A DNA stretch of 64,000 nucleotides, taken from assembly GCF_016808335.1 (NCBI RefSeq), contig NC_053144.1:17716403-17780402 (forward strand), read 5' to 3'. Both the position numbers and the translations under genes were made by a program. Shown one piece after another: positions 22,714-34,352 of this stretch. Position 1 is the stretch's first letter. Each line of letters opens with the position of its first letter. This stretch comes from Panicum virgatum (Eukaryota > Streptophyta > Magnoliopsida > Poales > Poaceae). The notes under the pieces were generated by a model that worked only from the letters and a program-made list of their open reading frames with translations, had not been told where the DNA came from and ran no database searches.

Positions 22714-23934
22714 TAAGAAAAAAACGACCACGTAGTTGAGAAGATCAAAGAAATTTCCACGTTACTCTAAAAAAGAAGAAGAATTTGCACTGTTGAAGTT
22801 TATAAAGACGATCTAACAGTCCAAGCTAACTAAAGAATTCATATCAAATACGACTAGGCTGTGCCGGCGCAACGGGCCTGTACGAAACTGCGAGCAGGGA
22901 CAATTAGACTAACAAAGTTGACCAACAAAATAAGATAATGGTACAATGTATTAAAAAGATATATAAAAAGATTGTACCTAGTCAATTCTAGTTGCATAAC
23001 CTTTATTAGTTTCAATCTTTCGGTGGTGATAATATATATCATATATATTGGGCCGATTTAGATTTAGGGAAGACGTAGCTTCAATCTTCAAACACTAGAT
23101 TTCTTTGAAAAAAAAATCTTCAAACACTAGACGTGCAGCATGGTCAGGCCAGCGACCAGAACCTCCACCGTCGATCGTCCAAGCATCCACGGCTGCAGGT
23201 GGCTAAGAATATCGAAGCGGGCCGGGAGGAGCCCTCGCCGGCCAGTAACGCGGGCTCTGCTAATTGGCGAGCGCGCGCTGGGAGGGCAACCAGCGCTCGA
23301 TCGGACAGCAACCGAATTTTCCTTTTTTGGAAAGTTTTCTTCTCCACTACTTTTCTATTTTTAGAAAGTTAAAACTTATGAGCCGGTATAATTTTTTCCA
23401 AATAACTATTGGATGGTGTTTTCCGGCATAACTATTAGACAATAAATTTTCAACACATCTTTTATGATTTGCATAACTTTTATCCCATGTACAAAATAGC
23501 CCGCTATAGTCTGCTATTAGCTTTTTAAGAGATCTATCATTACGCTATATTACAACATTTATTCGCTATGCCCGCTAAAGGGATTTTTACAGGATTTAGT
23601 GATAATAAATTATGTCTGCTACTTCCACTAAAGATGTAGCCAAAAGAAATAAAGAATCAATATAACTAGGGTGGACCATAGACAAAGCAGCACGGGCACA
23701 GTTAGGCAGTCAAGAGACGTATTGAGTCTATTTTAGAATGTTAGACCAATGATGCTTCTATTTTGTATGTATTGAGTCTATTTTTTTTGCAAACCGTTAA
23801 ATAGATAGCTCCGCTATAATTTTCGCTATAACTCTCTTAGCTTTTTGGAAGGAGTTCTGCTAAACGTCTTAGCTCGCGATTTTAAACATGGCTTTTATTT
23901 ATAACTTCCAATCCATTTTTAGGATAACTTTTAA

Positions 23935-25037
23935 CACAATTGTCACGATACATAGATCTTTTACGTACAATTTTTTCAGCCTACTTATTAATGAATAATT
24001 TTGAACCTAACTTCCATGTGAATGTTATCAGAAAAACTTTTCACACAACTTTGATACATAAGTTCGCTATACAAACTGTAAAAGAAAAAGGTAATGACTT
24101 TATTAAGGCTGGCCGTACGTTTGCTCTACTGCACGACAGTCTAAATTGGCACTCCGACTCACGGACAGTGGCACGTGCAAACAATTTTGAAATTTAAAAA
24201 AATTGTAATTTCTAAACTATACATCAAATTCAAATTCCGATTGCACAACTATATATCTTTCGATGATACCTTCAAAACAAGACCCCACTTGAATATGTTT
24301 CGACAATATTTTCGAAGACACATAAATTGCTTTATGTACAATGAAAAAATGCCAAAATGAATTAGTTAAAATGCTAAACCAATTTGCTAAAGTTGCCTAG
24401 TATTGATCCATGCAATCAATATTCACCTACTAACAAAGTTGTTTACCTTTATCCGCTAATAACATCAAACAATCTATCTTTACAACAATATAACACTAAT
24501 ACCCACTTAACTGAACTCAAGCATGCAAAGCAATATTATGTAAATCCATAAGCAATTTTCGCAAATATCATAAGCAAATTAGAATACATAAAAAAGTATT
24601 TTCTCTCAAAAAAGAATATATCATTAAAATATAGTGGTGTGAGATCTTATTTTGAAGTTTTTATTAAAACAATCACAACTGTACAATTGGATTTTGATTT
24701 CGATGCTCGATTTTGAAACTATAATATTTTTATCTTCTAAATTATGTTCATGCATGTACTTTTTCCTTCTCTCATTGTCTCTCACATGCATGCATACACC
24801 CATTGTCGGCGCGGCCGTACGGCTGGTCTACTTTACGCCCGGCCGTAAATTAATTGTGTCAAAAAAAAACTTTTCACTTAACTTTTAACACAATATCACG
24901 GTATGTACATCTTTTACGTATAATCTTTTCAGCCTACTTATTAAAGAATAATTTTGAACATAACTTCCATGTGAATGTTATCAGAAAAACTTTTCACACA
25001 ACTTTGATAAATAAGTTTGCCGTACAGATTGTAAAAT
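23935..25037. repeat. Pair of about 150-bp direct repeats, 950 bp apart
   Basis: Bases 23935-24087 and 24887-25037 are about 90 percent alike by eye. Both contain TTTTTCAGCCTACTTATTAA or a close variant, CTTCCATGTGAATGTTATCA and AACTTTTCACACAACTTTGA. They may be LTRs or internal repeats of an unclassified element. No TG..CA ends or primer-binding site were found. Confidence 0.6.
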
Positions 25038-25572
25038 AAATACAACTTCTCGAGGTAACTTTTTAGCATACTTTCTATGAAAATTTTGTCAAAAAAATAT
25101 ATCGGAAACACGATATAATGACGGTAAACATCTCATTTGGAATATTTTTCTTATAAGTTGTTGAAATAATATTCGAGAAAAAATAGGAACAAAATTTGAA
25201 GCACAAAATATGGAAAAGTAAATGTTAGAGAAAAAAGAAAATGTTATTTTCCCGAGACAACATGAGAGAGGGGAAACCAGAAAGAGAATGGAATCTGGGC
25301 GGGGGGGACGTGTGCAGCACTGTGAACGGAATCTGGGCAGAGGGAGGTAGCCAGGTAGGGGGCGCGCGCAGTAGTGTTTCATGGGGTGGTCGTCTGGACA
25401 CATGTGCGTTGCGCGTTGGTTTCTCAATCAGCGCTCGACCGCTGATTTAGCTTCGCCCAGTAACGCTAGCATATTGCTTGGGTGTCAGGACTTGCACGAG
25501 ATGGAGAATATTGCTGGGCTAGTGGACTGATAGATGTTCTATAAAAATAGGGACCCTGTGCAGTCGCACGGG

Positions 25573-25695
25573 CTGCACTCCCACGTGCACGTGCCCGGCC
25601 CTAAAAAAGAACGGAGTCTAGGACTTGAACTCTGCACTCCCACCGTCCCACGTGCCCGGCCCTCAAAAGGAACGAAGTTTAGGACTTGAACTCGA
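25573..25695. repeat. Tandem duplication, period about 60 bp
   Basis: CTGCACTCCCAC, then CGTGCCCGGCCCT, then AGGACTTGAACTC occurs twice in succession with a few differences. Confidence 0.7.
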
Positions 25696-25978
25696 TTGGT
25701 TGGTTCCTAACCGCATTGATTAACTCCTCTCATTCTTAAAGGTTTATATACTTTCGATATATAATATGATATTGATAGTCCAACTTTGTTTAGCCCTTAA
25801 ACGTAGACGGGCTAAATGGAGTGTCACATCGTATTTTTGCTAAGTTGGAGGGAAGAGAAGTGGAGAGAGAAGAAGCGGAGTGCAAGTTTATAGTATGCTC
25901 TCAGCCGATTGTAAAACGGACTCTAATAAACTTGGTGAGAGAATGAGAGAGGGAAGATGAATCATATACTCACTCCAT

Positions 25979-26209
25979 TCAACTTTTATTGATGTATTTC
26001 CATATGGCAAAATGAACCAGGGCTCCAAATGTGCTTGTCAATCTAATAAATGCAACATAGACTTTTTTGTTGGTTTTCCAATATTTTAACTGAAAACTCC
26101 TCGTTACTAGTGCTATTTATTGCCACAGCACATGCCAATAGCAAATATAGCTATCATTTTTAAAATTTTGAATTTTTAAAATATAGTTATCAAAAGTGAA
26201 TGGAGGGAG
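25979..26209. mobile_element. Stowaway-like MITE
   Basis: The element has TA on both sides, a CTCACTCCATTCAACTTTTA start and an AAAAGTGAATGGAGGGAG end, which are inverted copies of each other. Confidence 0.7.
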
Positions 26210-26534
26210 TATATATATTAATGATGTAGTCCACGTATATAGCCAACTATTCATGAGCTGGCTATTAAATTGATTTAGGATGATATATGGTAATAAGATA
26301 TAGCGAACAGGTGGCCATATTATTAGCCTTTCTCTAATTTCCACCATAGAATTTGTTATTTTCCTTTAAACCAGGTTCAGCCCCGTTTCTATTACATATA
26401 TAGCAACGGGTAAGACCTTCTACCATAATACTTCTCTAATCTGTATCATTATTCTTTTAAGGAAGAGAATGAAGGCATATATGAAAGTTTGTGCTCTCTA
26501 ATAAATGCTGAGAAAATGATGCGAGTACAGAGTA

Positions 26535-26830
26535 CTCCCTCCGTTTCAAATTGTAAGCTATTCTGACTTTTTTGGAGAGTTAAACTATTTTTATATTTGA
26601 TCAAAGTTATAGAAAAGATTACAACGATTTATAGAACCTTCTTCCAAAACAAAACGATTTATAGAACCAAATAGATGTACTATGAAAGTATATTTAATTA
26701 AAAAATCTAATGATACTTATTTGATATCATAAAAGTTAGTATTTTATTGTATAAATTTGAACAAATTTGAAATACATTGACCCCTCCAAACGGATTAGAA
26801 TGACTTGCAATTAATTTGGAACGGAGGGAA
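26535..26830. mobile_element. Stowaway MITE
   Basis: It starts CTCCCTCCGTTTCAAATTGT and ends AATTTGGAACGGAGGGAA, with TA on both sides. These are the standard ends of a very common grass Stowaway family. Confidence 0.8.
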
Positions 26831-27121
26831 TACGTACATGCATCTTATCCGTACATGTTTGTGTTTTAGCTAAGGGCTTTGGTTGATACGCATGAATATC
26901 ACAAAACTGCTTGGGCACAAAAAATGATTCTTTATTAACTTTTGTATTTGTCCTGTTTGGCCGGTAGGCGTTCTGTGAGAGTTTCATATGATAAACAAAC
27001 TCAGAATTTAAAATTAGTGGGACAGAAAGTTTTTTTTTCGAGGAACAGTGGGAGAGAAAGGTTTCGTCGTCGCGTCAGCAGCAGAGAGACAGTAGAAGGT
27101 GGAGATGCATATGCATATGCA

Positions 27122-27277
27122 TAGGGTGGTAAAGGGCCCAACATTTTGAACTAGAAAATCTAAGGATCGGGTCCTAAAAAGCCGGACTCTAAACATAATT
27201 ATTTTTGAACTAAAAATTTTAAGGATTTTATTGGACTGTGAAGAGGCCATTAGGGCCATGGCCCATTACCACCCCTA
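27122..27277. mobile_element. hAT MITE with 8-bp duplication
   Basis: The 156-bp element begins TAGGGTGGTAAAGGGCC and ends GGCCCATTACCACCCCTA. CATATGCA lies on both sides (27114-27121 and 27278-27285). The TAGGG ends and the 8-bp duplication identify the hAT superfamily. It landed at the end of a short ATGCAT repeat. Confidence 0.85.
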
Positions 27278-27500
27278 CATATGCATCATGCATGTCCTCA
27301 AACTTTGACCACAACATGATGACGACCAGCCGTACGTCGACATTATTTATAGACTTTTTTTTCTTATTTATACTATGCCGTACTGCAAGGTCAGGACGAC
27401 GGAGCTGCAGCGCGGTGGTCAGTGGACGGAACGGACGGCGTGCGGCGGCGCCGATGAGCGGACAGGACGAGGTTGGGGGCCGGGAAAACGTACGGGGAAT

Positions 27501-28051
27501 CAGGGTTCACCAAACCGTCGGTAGACCGGTTACCGGTCAAACCGGTTCGGACCGGTTTCGGTTTGGTTCGGTATGAAATCGGTCCAAATTCAAAATTTAA
27601 ATTTGAATTCAAAAAAATGAAAAATTTTAAAAAATTTCTAAAAATACTTCAAGATGCGACGAATCTAATGGTGTCAATTTTTTTTCAAAATTCGTTCATT
27701 TAGTATAGTTTGCGGGGATTTGAAGTTAAATAAAAAAACGTGCATACAAAAGTATACAAATACAATGTAAAAGTAGTATAAAAGAGGGTTAGAGGGTTCA
27801 TTTAAACTAAAATATGTTATACAAATATTTATTTAGTATACTTTGCGGGTATTTGAATTTAAACCAAAAAAGAAAAAAAATTAATCCTGACGGTCTAACC
27901 GGCCGGTATACCGGTACGAACCGGTTGAACTGCGTCATTTGAATTCAAATTTGAATTTGACCGATTTCTACCGGTAACCGGTCAAACTGGTCCGATAAAC
28001 CGGAACCGGAGGTCGGCGATTACCGCTAACCGGTCAGATATTTTAACCCTG
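27501..28051. mobile_element. hAT-like foldback MITE rich in ACCGGT
   Basis: It starts CAGGGTTCACC and ends TTTTAACCCTG. The flanks ACGGGGAAT and ACGGGGAT probably represent an 8-bp duplication with a one-base indel. The arms carry many CCGGT and ACCGG words and AATTTGAATTC in inverted order. No coding region is present. Confidence 0.65.
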
Positions 28052-28768
28052 ACGGGGATACCATGATGCTGTCGAGACACGACCGTTCCGGCCGGCAGGC
28101 GGCAGCACCCTTGCAACGGGATGAAGAAATTCTGAAATCTCTTTGGATTTATTGCAGCACCCTTGCAACCACACACGAATACACGATTGCCTAGGCGAAA
28201 CATGCCAACTCAATATCGATACACAATAAAGATGGTTCGGCCCGAAATAAAATATTTTTAAAATGCTCGCAATAGATTGGGGTTGGGCATAAGGAAAAAT
28301 AAGAAAAGCCTAGAATGGTATTTTTGGAGGAAATCTCTGTTAAACAAACCTCATGGTTCCAGTGCACTGCATAATTTTGCACTTTACACCTTGGTTTTTT
28401 TACTTCATTTGAGGAATTCGAGTTTCTTGCAGAAAGGCACTCGGGGAATGGGGTTTTAGCTACAACTTAGAAATCAAATATTACTTATCGATAAATCATC
28501 CCACTGTATTTCAGTATTCAGGACAGTTTATTTCTGATTTTTATTTTATGCATTCAAATATGCATGATTACAGTAATTTAACTTCCAATCATAACCATCA
28601 TGTAGAAATGTCTAACCTACTGTATGATCGACTACACAGGATTATAGGAAGGAAGAGTTATCGATGTATGAACGATAACAAAAAAAATAAGCATGAGATT
28701 GATAGGATGGCTCCATTCCTTTTTGAATGTAGTATCTTGCGAACATCATTTGATCTGTAGTTCTGTAC
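28052..28768. other. Spacer, nothing recognised
   Basis: The phrase GCAGCACCCTTGCAAC occurs twice near 28100 and 28155. Otherwise this is AT-rich DNA without a supported gene. It ends with TGTAC, the left target duplication of the solo LTR that follows. Confidence 0.35.
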
Positions 28769-31700
28769 TGTCACACCCCAAAACTTCAATTTTGGGTTGT
28801 GAATATCTTTTTAAATAAAATTATCCATCTTCTACATATTTCGAGAATTTTTTGGCAATTATTCTCATTTTCTCTAGTTCTAAATTCATTTAATGGAAAG
28901 TTCTAAAATCTTTTCCACAAGATTCAAGTATTTTATTTGGACTTCTCGTGTCTCAAAATATCTCCAGGATTTTTCTTGGAATTCTTGGGAATTTTTTTGA
29001 ATATATTTCTCATGAATTAAAATATTTATCTAGACTTTTCTAGATTTATTTTAAGCCTGAAAATATATTCTGACTGATTCAAATCCTTTCCCTTATCTTC
29101 CCGATCTGGATTCAACTGGTTTTTCCTCCATCGAGTTTACTGAATCTCTAACCTTTCACCTCGATCAAATGATGCCTGAAACGATGCTGCATGGATCATT
29201 TTCGGTGTTGTTCTAACAATGCTAAGTTATCGTAACCGCTAACGATCTTGACCGATCTCTCGCTTTTCTGTTTCGTTCTCTCGAACAGCCCGTTCACCTC
29301 CGACTAGGACCATCGCTCTAAAGCCGTAGACCAAATCAATCTACCTCAAGTGCCTAGCCTTTTTCCCTCTCTGTTTATTTTTCTCATTGTGACCAGCTTT
29401 CTATGCATAGGCCTAAATTAATCTTGCCCACTTGGATGTCGTCCCTTCTGTCCCTTTTCCTTCTCTCCGTGGTCAATTTCTTTTTCCATCTTCTTTTTAC
29501 AGGCCTGCAAGATGTTCGAGCCCAACTAGCCGAACCCGTTTCATGGAGTCGAGCCCGACTCGACCACGGGACGCACACCAGGCCTCCCCGTCGACTCCCT
29601 GCTGCCGACGCCCCTCTGCATAACCCTACGCATCCTCCTCTCTCGTCGTGTTCGCGTGGCACAAGGGGCCCTGCCTAGGTTGCCCACGTGCCCCACTGCA
29701 ACCCTGCACCACCGCACCACGCATACAAAAAAAAAGGGGCAAAGAGACCAGCCTTGCATGCATGCCCACGTCCCACCCAGCGCCGTCACCAGGAGGCCAT
29801 CGCCCTTCTGCACAGCGCCGCCAGCTAGTTCTACTCGAACAGAAACAAGCCATCGCCGGCCACCGCTGCAGTATCTCGCCAAAGCAAGCGCCACCGCCCA
29901 GGAAGCAGGAACAGAAGCCATCACCTGTCGTGCCGTGTCGGAACGTCGTCACCCACGGAACAGATCGCCGCCGCTGCCGTCGGCCTCGATTCCGGCCATC
30001 CCGAGGACCCCCGCCGCCGGTTAGCCCTGAACGAGTTTCCCTCATCTTCCTCTGTCTTTTCCCCATCTCACAATGATCTCTCGTGCTCTTGAATGCCAGC
30101 AAAGGAAAGCCCCAGCAGCCACCGGGAACATCGCGAGTCTCCTTGCGCCGCTTGTGCCGCCACCAGATGCGTCAGATCCAGCGCCGCGCTGCCGGCCCTG
30201 CGTGCCCTCGACTCCACGCCCTAATGTCGCCGCCGCAAGCTTGCAGTCAACCGGTGCTCGCCGCTGATTTGCCACGTTCGTTGGCCGCCGGACCAATCCA
30301 GCACCACCACGACGACTCCCTCGTCGAGACGAACCTGTTTTGCCGGTCTTGGTCGGCCCTTCATCGCCGGCCGCCGCCGCCGCCCACGGTGCTGCCGCAG
30401 CTAAACCGTTTCCTCGTGACCACCACTCCGACTCGGTAGCATCTCGGTGAGAACCCCTCCATGACTTTCTCTTCCTCTATTTTGTCTCTCCATGTTCGTT
30501 GTTGCCGCTGCTTTTGGTAGTCGAGCAGTCATGCGTGCCTTGGCTTGCTGGGTAGCCCCTCTGCCCACGCTGGCTATCACGCACACCAGGTGTAACAATT
30601 AGGTGTTAATCATTCCATAATTTAGTTAATCATGGTCATTAGTCCCAGTTCATGCGACAAACCACAAAACCAAAACTTTGCTTGGTAGCCCGGGCCAGAT
30701 CGGTCTGACTGGTCGGAGCAACCGGTCTGACCGGTTGAGCTGATTTCAACCGTTTTGGGCCCCACAATATTTAAACCACACACTCTCTCTCACTCCTACT
30801 CTCTCACCGTCAGCTCTCTCTCTCTCACTCTCTCTCGAGCTCATCCCGCCCCAAACCCTAAACTCCCCAAATCCTCCCTTTTAACTTGATTTCAAGGCCA
30901 AGGAAGGATCAAACCGGCGTGGGGAAGCTTCTTCTTCGCGATTCTCTCCTTGGAGGAGCCGTGGATCCAAGTTATTCATGGGGAAAGGATTCATCCAAGG
31001 TATTTTAGCTAGGAGTGGATCGATTTCCTTTTCTAGATGATCTTAGGTGATTTCCTCTGGTCAAAAACGTCCAAATGCACCCCCTGAACTAGTTCCTAGA
31101 AGGGTTTTAGAATTGGTGGGCGGATTTCACCGCGACATGGATTCTAGGTGCTGGTCTGGGTAGGACCGGTCTGACCGGTCGGATGGACCGGTCTCACCGG
31201 TAGATTGGTTAGGTTATATGGGACCGATCTGACCGGTCGGGTGTACCGGTCTGACCGGTCGGGTGTACCGGTCTGACCGGTATAGCAGGGGCTGAGCAGG
31301 GTTAAATCAGTGGTAGTTAGTGCGTGTAGTAGAAATTAGTTTAGTTATGGGTTACTTGTTACTTTTATAAATCATGCATGCATTCTGATACCACATGCAT
31401 ATGCACACGTGTAGCAGCCGCGGCGGAGGAGGTCGTATACGAGGTGGTTGCGGAGCCACAGGAGTCGCAGGGGCAAGCCCCACAGCAGGAGGTTCGTGAG
31501 GAGTCGGCCCAAGGCCCAGCTGACCCTAGTGCTTAGCAGCAGACTCAAAGCAAGCCCCGATGCACAAACTACTAATTTAAATTTATGATATCTATATATG
31601 TATCTATTACTTGTGCATTAAGTTTTAGGAGTTGTTTGGAACCCTAGTTGCATGATCCCTAGATTCCCTTGAGTTATACTAGTATGTATGGGATGATAGA

Positions 31701-34219
31701 AATGCTATGCTTAATAGATCCCGGTAGAAGTCGAGTGATTCTAGTCACTCGCGAGATATATGATACCTCTATATTTTGGATATATGGAATATTGTATTAT
31801 GCGGGAAAGGAAAAGAATTTGGAGATCGGGTGGGGAAAGGTTAGCCCCGTCTGTGTCGGTTAAGGACCGTCCGTTGTCTGGCCCTGTGATCGAGTTTGAA
31901 TTGTACTAACTGCATGCCGAGAGTAGGAGGTAGTCGAAACCGGTAAGCCGAGTACTGCTTTGCTTCGAAAGTACAGGAACCCGCACCCAACTCCTAGGGT
32001 AGTCGAGTGGCCGCGGAGAAAGGGGTTGCGTATGTTTACTTTTAGTGGTCTCACGTAGGGCTCGGCTGACTATATGTCATTGGGCTGGTTCCTGGTTCCT
32101 GTAGTTCGAGGCGGGAAGGGGAAATGTTGGTGCGTGGGGTCCGACGGGGCTGTTGCGTGCCGTGTTGGTTAGGTTCACCTTGCAAGGTTAAATCGGATCG
32201 ATTCACCGTCAGTCGCTCTCGGTTATGAGCACCTTGATCGCAGCACCGCATCGTAGTAATGTTATGGAATTTAAGTGATGGTTGGAGCTGATTATCTTGA
32301 TTTAATATTCAATGTTGCTATGATTGCTTAGAGGATGCAAACACTAGTTGATGATTTAAATATATAGAATTTGGGGCTAAAATTGAGAAAATAAGGATTC
32401 ACTCTAGAATTTGGATGCAAACACTAGTTGATACCACTTTTTCTCCTAAACATATTGTGGTATTATTATTTCTAATATCATTTCATTGTTAAGTATTACA
32501 TGGACACTACAGATTGATATCATATTAATAACTAGCTTTGTATTGCTTCCATGGTATAGTATTTAATTATCAAATTATTACTATGCCATTATACCGCAGT
32601 ATGAAATTAGATTATTAAAGTGATATATTACTTTCTAATGTGCACATGTCTTTCTAATGATTTATCCTTGTACCATCATCTCACATGCAATATCTAAAAT
32701 ACTCTTCTCGTCGGAGGAGATTTACCTAAACCTTTATATCTTCCTCATTTTAAGTCTGAATTTAATGTTTCCTACGCTCTTGTGATAGTAGCTTCTAGCC
32801 CTATCCTATAGTGTTCTTGTAATACTTTTCTTCTACTTAGTGCTCTTTTCTTAGTTGTGTTTGTTTTACTTGTTTCTTGTATGTTTGTCCCGATGCTTGT
32901 CGCGAGTAGAAAGGAACGCAGTTCGAGAGCTATAAAGATGAAGAGTTGCAAGAGCAAGAGTTGAAGACTCTGAGCAATTATTATCTAGATTTAAGGTAAG
33001 TATATTCCTTGATCATATTTGGTCCTAATAATATTTACTTTATGCTTGCATGCATTAAATTGATGGGTACCTATTATCATGTTTGTTTATCCATGTCCTT
33101 GAATAGCCGGGTTTCTTTTATAAAATCTTTTGGGTAGTTTGCTTAGCTGCTGAACAATGGTTATGGGTGGTTTACAACAATAATTCTTGAGACAGGATAC
33201 TATACTTGATAACTTTTTGGAACAATTTGATGAAGAATTTGTGAACTTGATTAAAATCAATCATGCAGCGACCACCCGGGAAAATAGCGCAACCACAAAG
33301 ACTACATGGCTCTGGTCTTGGCTGATTAATTAGATTTCTCTAACTTGTTAGTAGCTTACCGAAAGGCGCAAGAGGGGGACTAGGTTTAAGAGGGGTACTC
33401 GGCCTGCCAAAGGGGTTGGTACGCCTACGGGGTACACTCGCTTTGGGGGAGGGTGCACTCGCCTAGCGGCTGAAACTTTAGCGGGCTACTACTTGTTAGG
33501 GAGTCTTTATAAAGACCTCGTAGTGTCCCTATGCACTCACACCTAAGGAAGTATGGTATTGTGCCTAGCTAGCACAACATGGTTGGGTCCAAAGTTCTTT
33601 TGAACTTTTACGCGACTTGTGGGTAAAGTGTGCAACCTCTGCAGAGTGAAAACTGATATATCAGCCGTGCTCATGGTTAAGAGCGGCTCGGACCCTCACA
33701 TGTCTACTTAATTGAAATCATAACTTTAATTCAGTTGTTTAATGTTCCAAGTTGATATATGATAATGTTATCAATTTCTTTTTCATAAATATGGGATGGT
33801 TTCATTCATAAATAGTAATTAGACTTTAATGCTCAACTGTTAATTAAAATGCTTACCGCTTTATTCAGCCAGCCTATATCCTTGCTTTAAGTCTTTCATG
33901 TCATTTATTTCCAATGTACTTGCTGAGTACGACATGTACTCACTCTTGCTATACCAACACTGCTCAGAGAAGAAAGTTGCAATGAAGTTGAAGATATTGT
34001 TGTGTTCTAGGCGTACGCAACCCCCGGTCGATTACCTGGTGTGGAGCCTTCGTTTCCAGGAGAAGTTGTACATCTCTGATAGTCGGTTAGTGTTGTAAGT
34101 CTCTTTTACATGACATTGTTGCTCATTATTCCATTATGACATCACTATATGTACGGAACTTGTTTCTGACATACATATAGTTATGCATTCGGTTTTCTTT
34201 TTAAAAACCGGGTGTGACA
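28769..34219 (+). mobile_element. Solo LTR of a gypsy-type retrotransposon (5.45 kb)
   Basis: The ends are TGTCACACCC and GGGTGTGACA, and TGTAC lies immediately on both sides (28764-28768 and 34220-34224). I find no second copy of either end inside and no gag or pol coding region, so a solo LTR is the best reading. The length is exceptional, which suggests nested insertions. Motifs such as ACTTGTGGGTAAAGT followed by CCTCTGCAGAG (about 33616-33645), and TTGCTGAGTACGACATGTAC near 33920, recur in reverse orientation in the solo LTR at 40708-44166. That makes them members of related families and gives the orientation. A GC-rich central part (29500-30450) gives only chance frames. Confidence 0.75.
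31160..31285. repeat. Minisatellite of ACCGGTCTGACCGGT units
   Basis: Four to five imperfect copies of the palindrome-containing unit ACCGGTCTGACCGGTCGG lie in the solo LTR, and two further units lie near 30700-30745. Each unit contains two ACCGGT palindromes. Confidence 0.8.
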
Positions 34220-34352
34220 TGTACCTTAGTACCTAGTGCGTATCTATACTGGATGTATGGTTCCTCATAGTGACTTGATATCTAAACTCTGTGCTAAATC
34301 GTCTAGCGGAACCTAGTGACAAGACTGTTCTGAAATTGAGAAGATTAACTTG

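Larger units (their letters stand above)
22714..25978. other. Gene-free repeat-rich stretch
   Basis: No gene is recognised. A degenerate Helitron 3' end reading on the minus strand may lie near 22853 (ACTAGGCTGTGCCGGCGCAA). A GC-rich patch at 23130-23310 and another at 25290-25450 contain only short frames without domain similarity. The phrase CAGCGCTCGA occurs in both patches, suggesting that they bracket one inserted element. Confidence 0.4.

Noticed and set aside
29500..30450. Possible captured gene in the GC-rich centre of the long solo LTR
   Set aside because: Several frames are open on both strands, but none shows a domain or an in-phase splice structure.
31160..31285. Possible CRISPR-like array of ACCGGT units
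   Set aside because: Units are contiguous palindromes without unique spacers, inside a plant LTR. CRISPR arrays are not expected in plant nuclear DNA.
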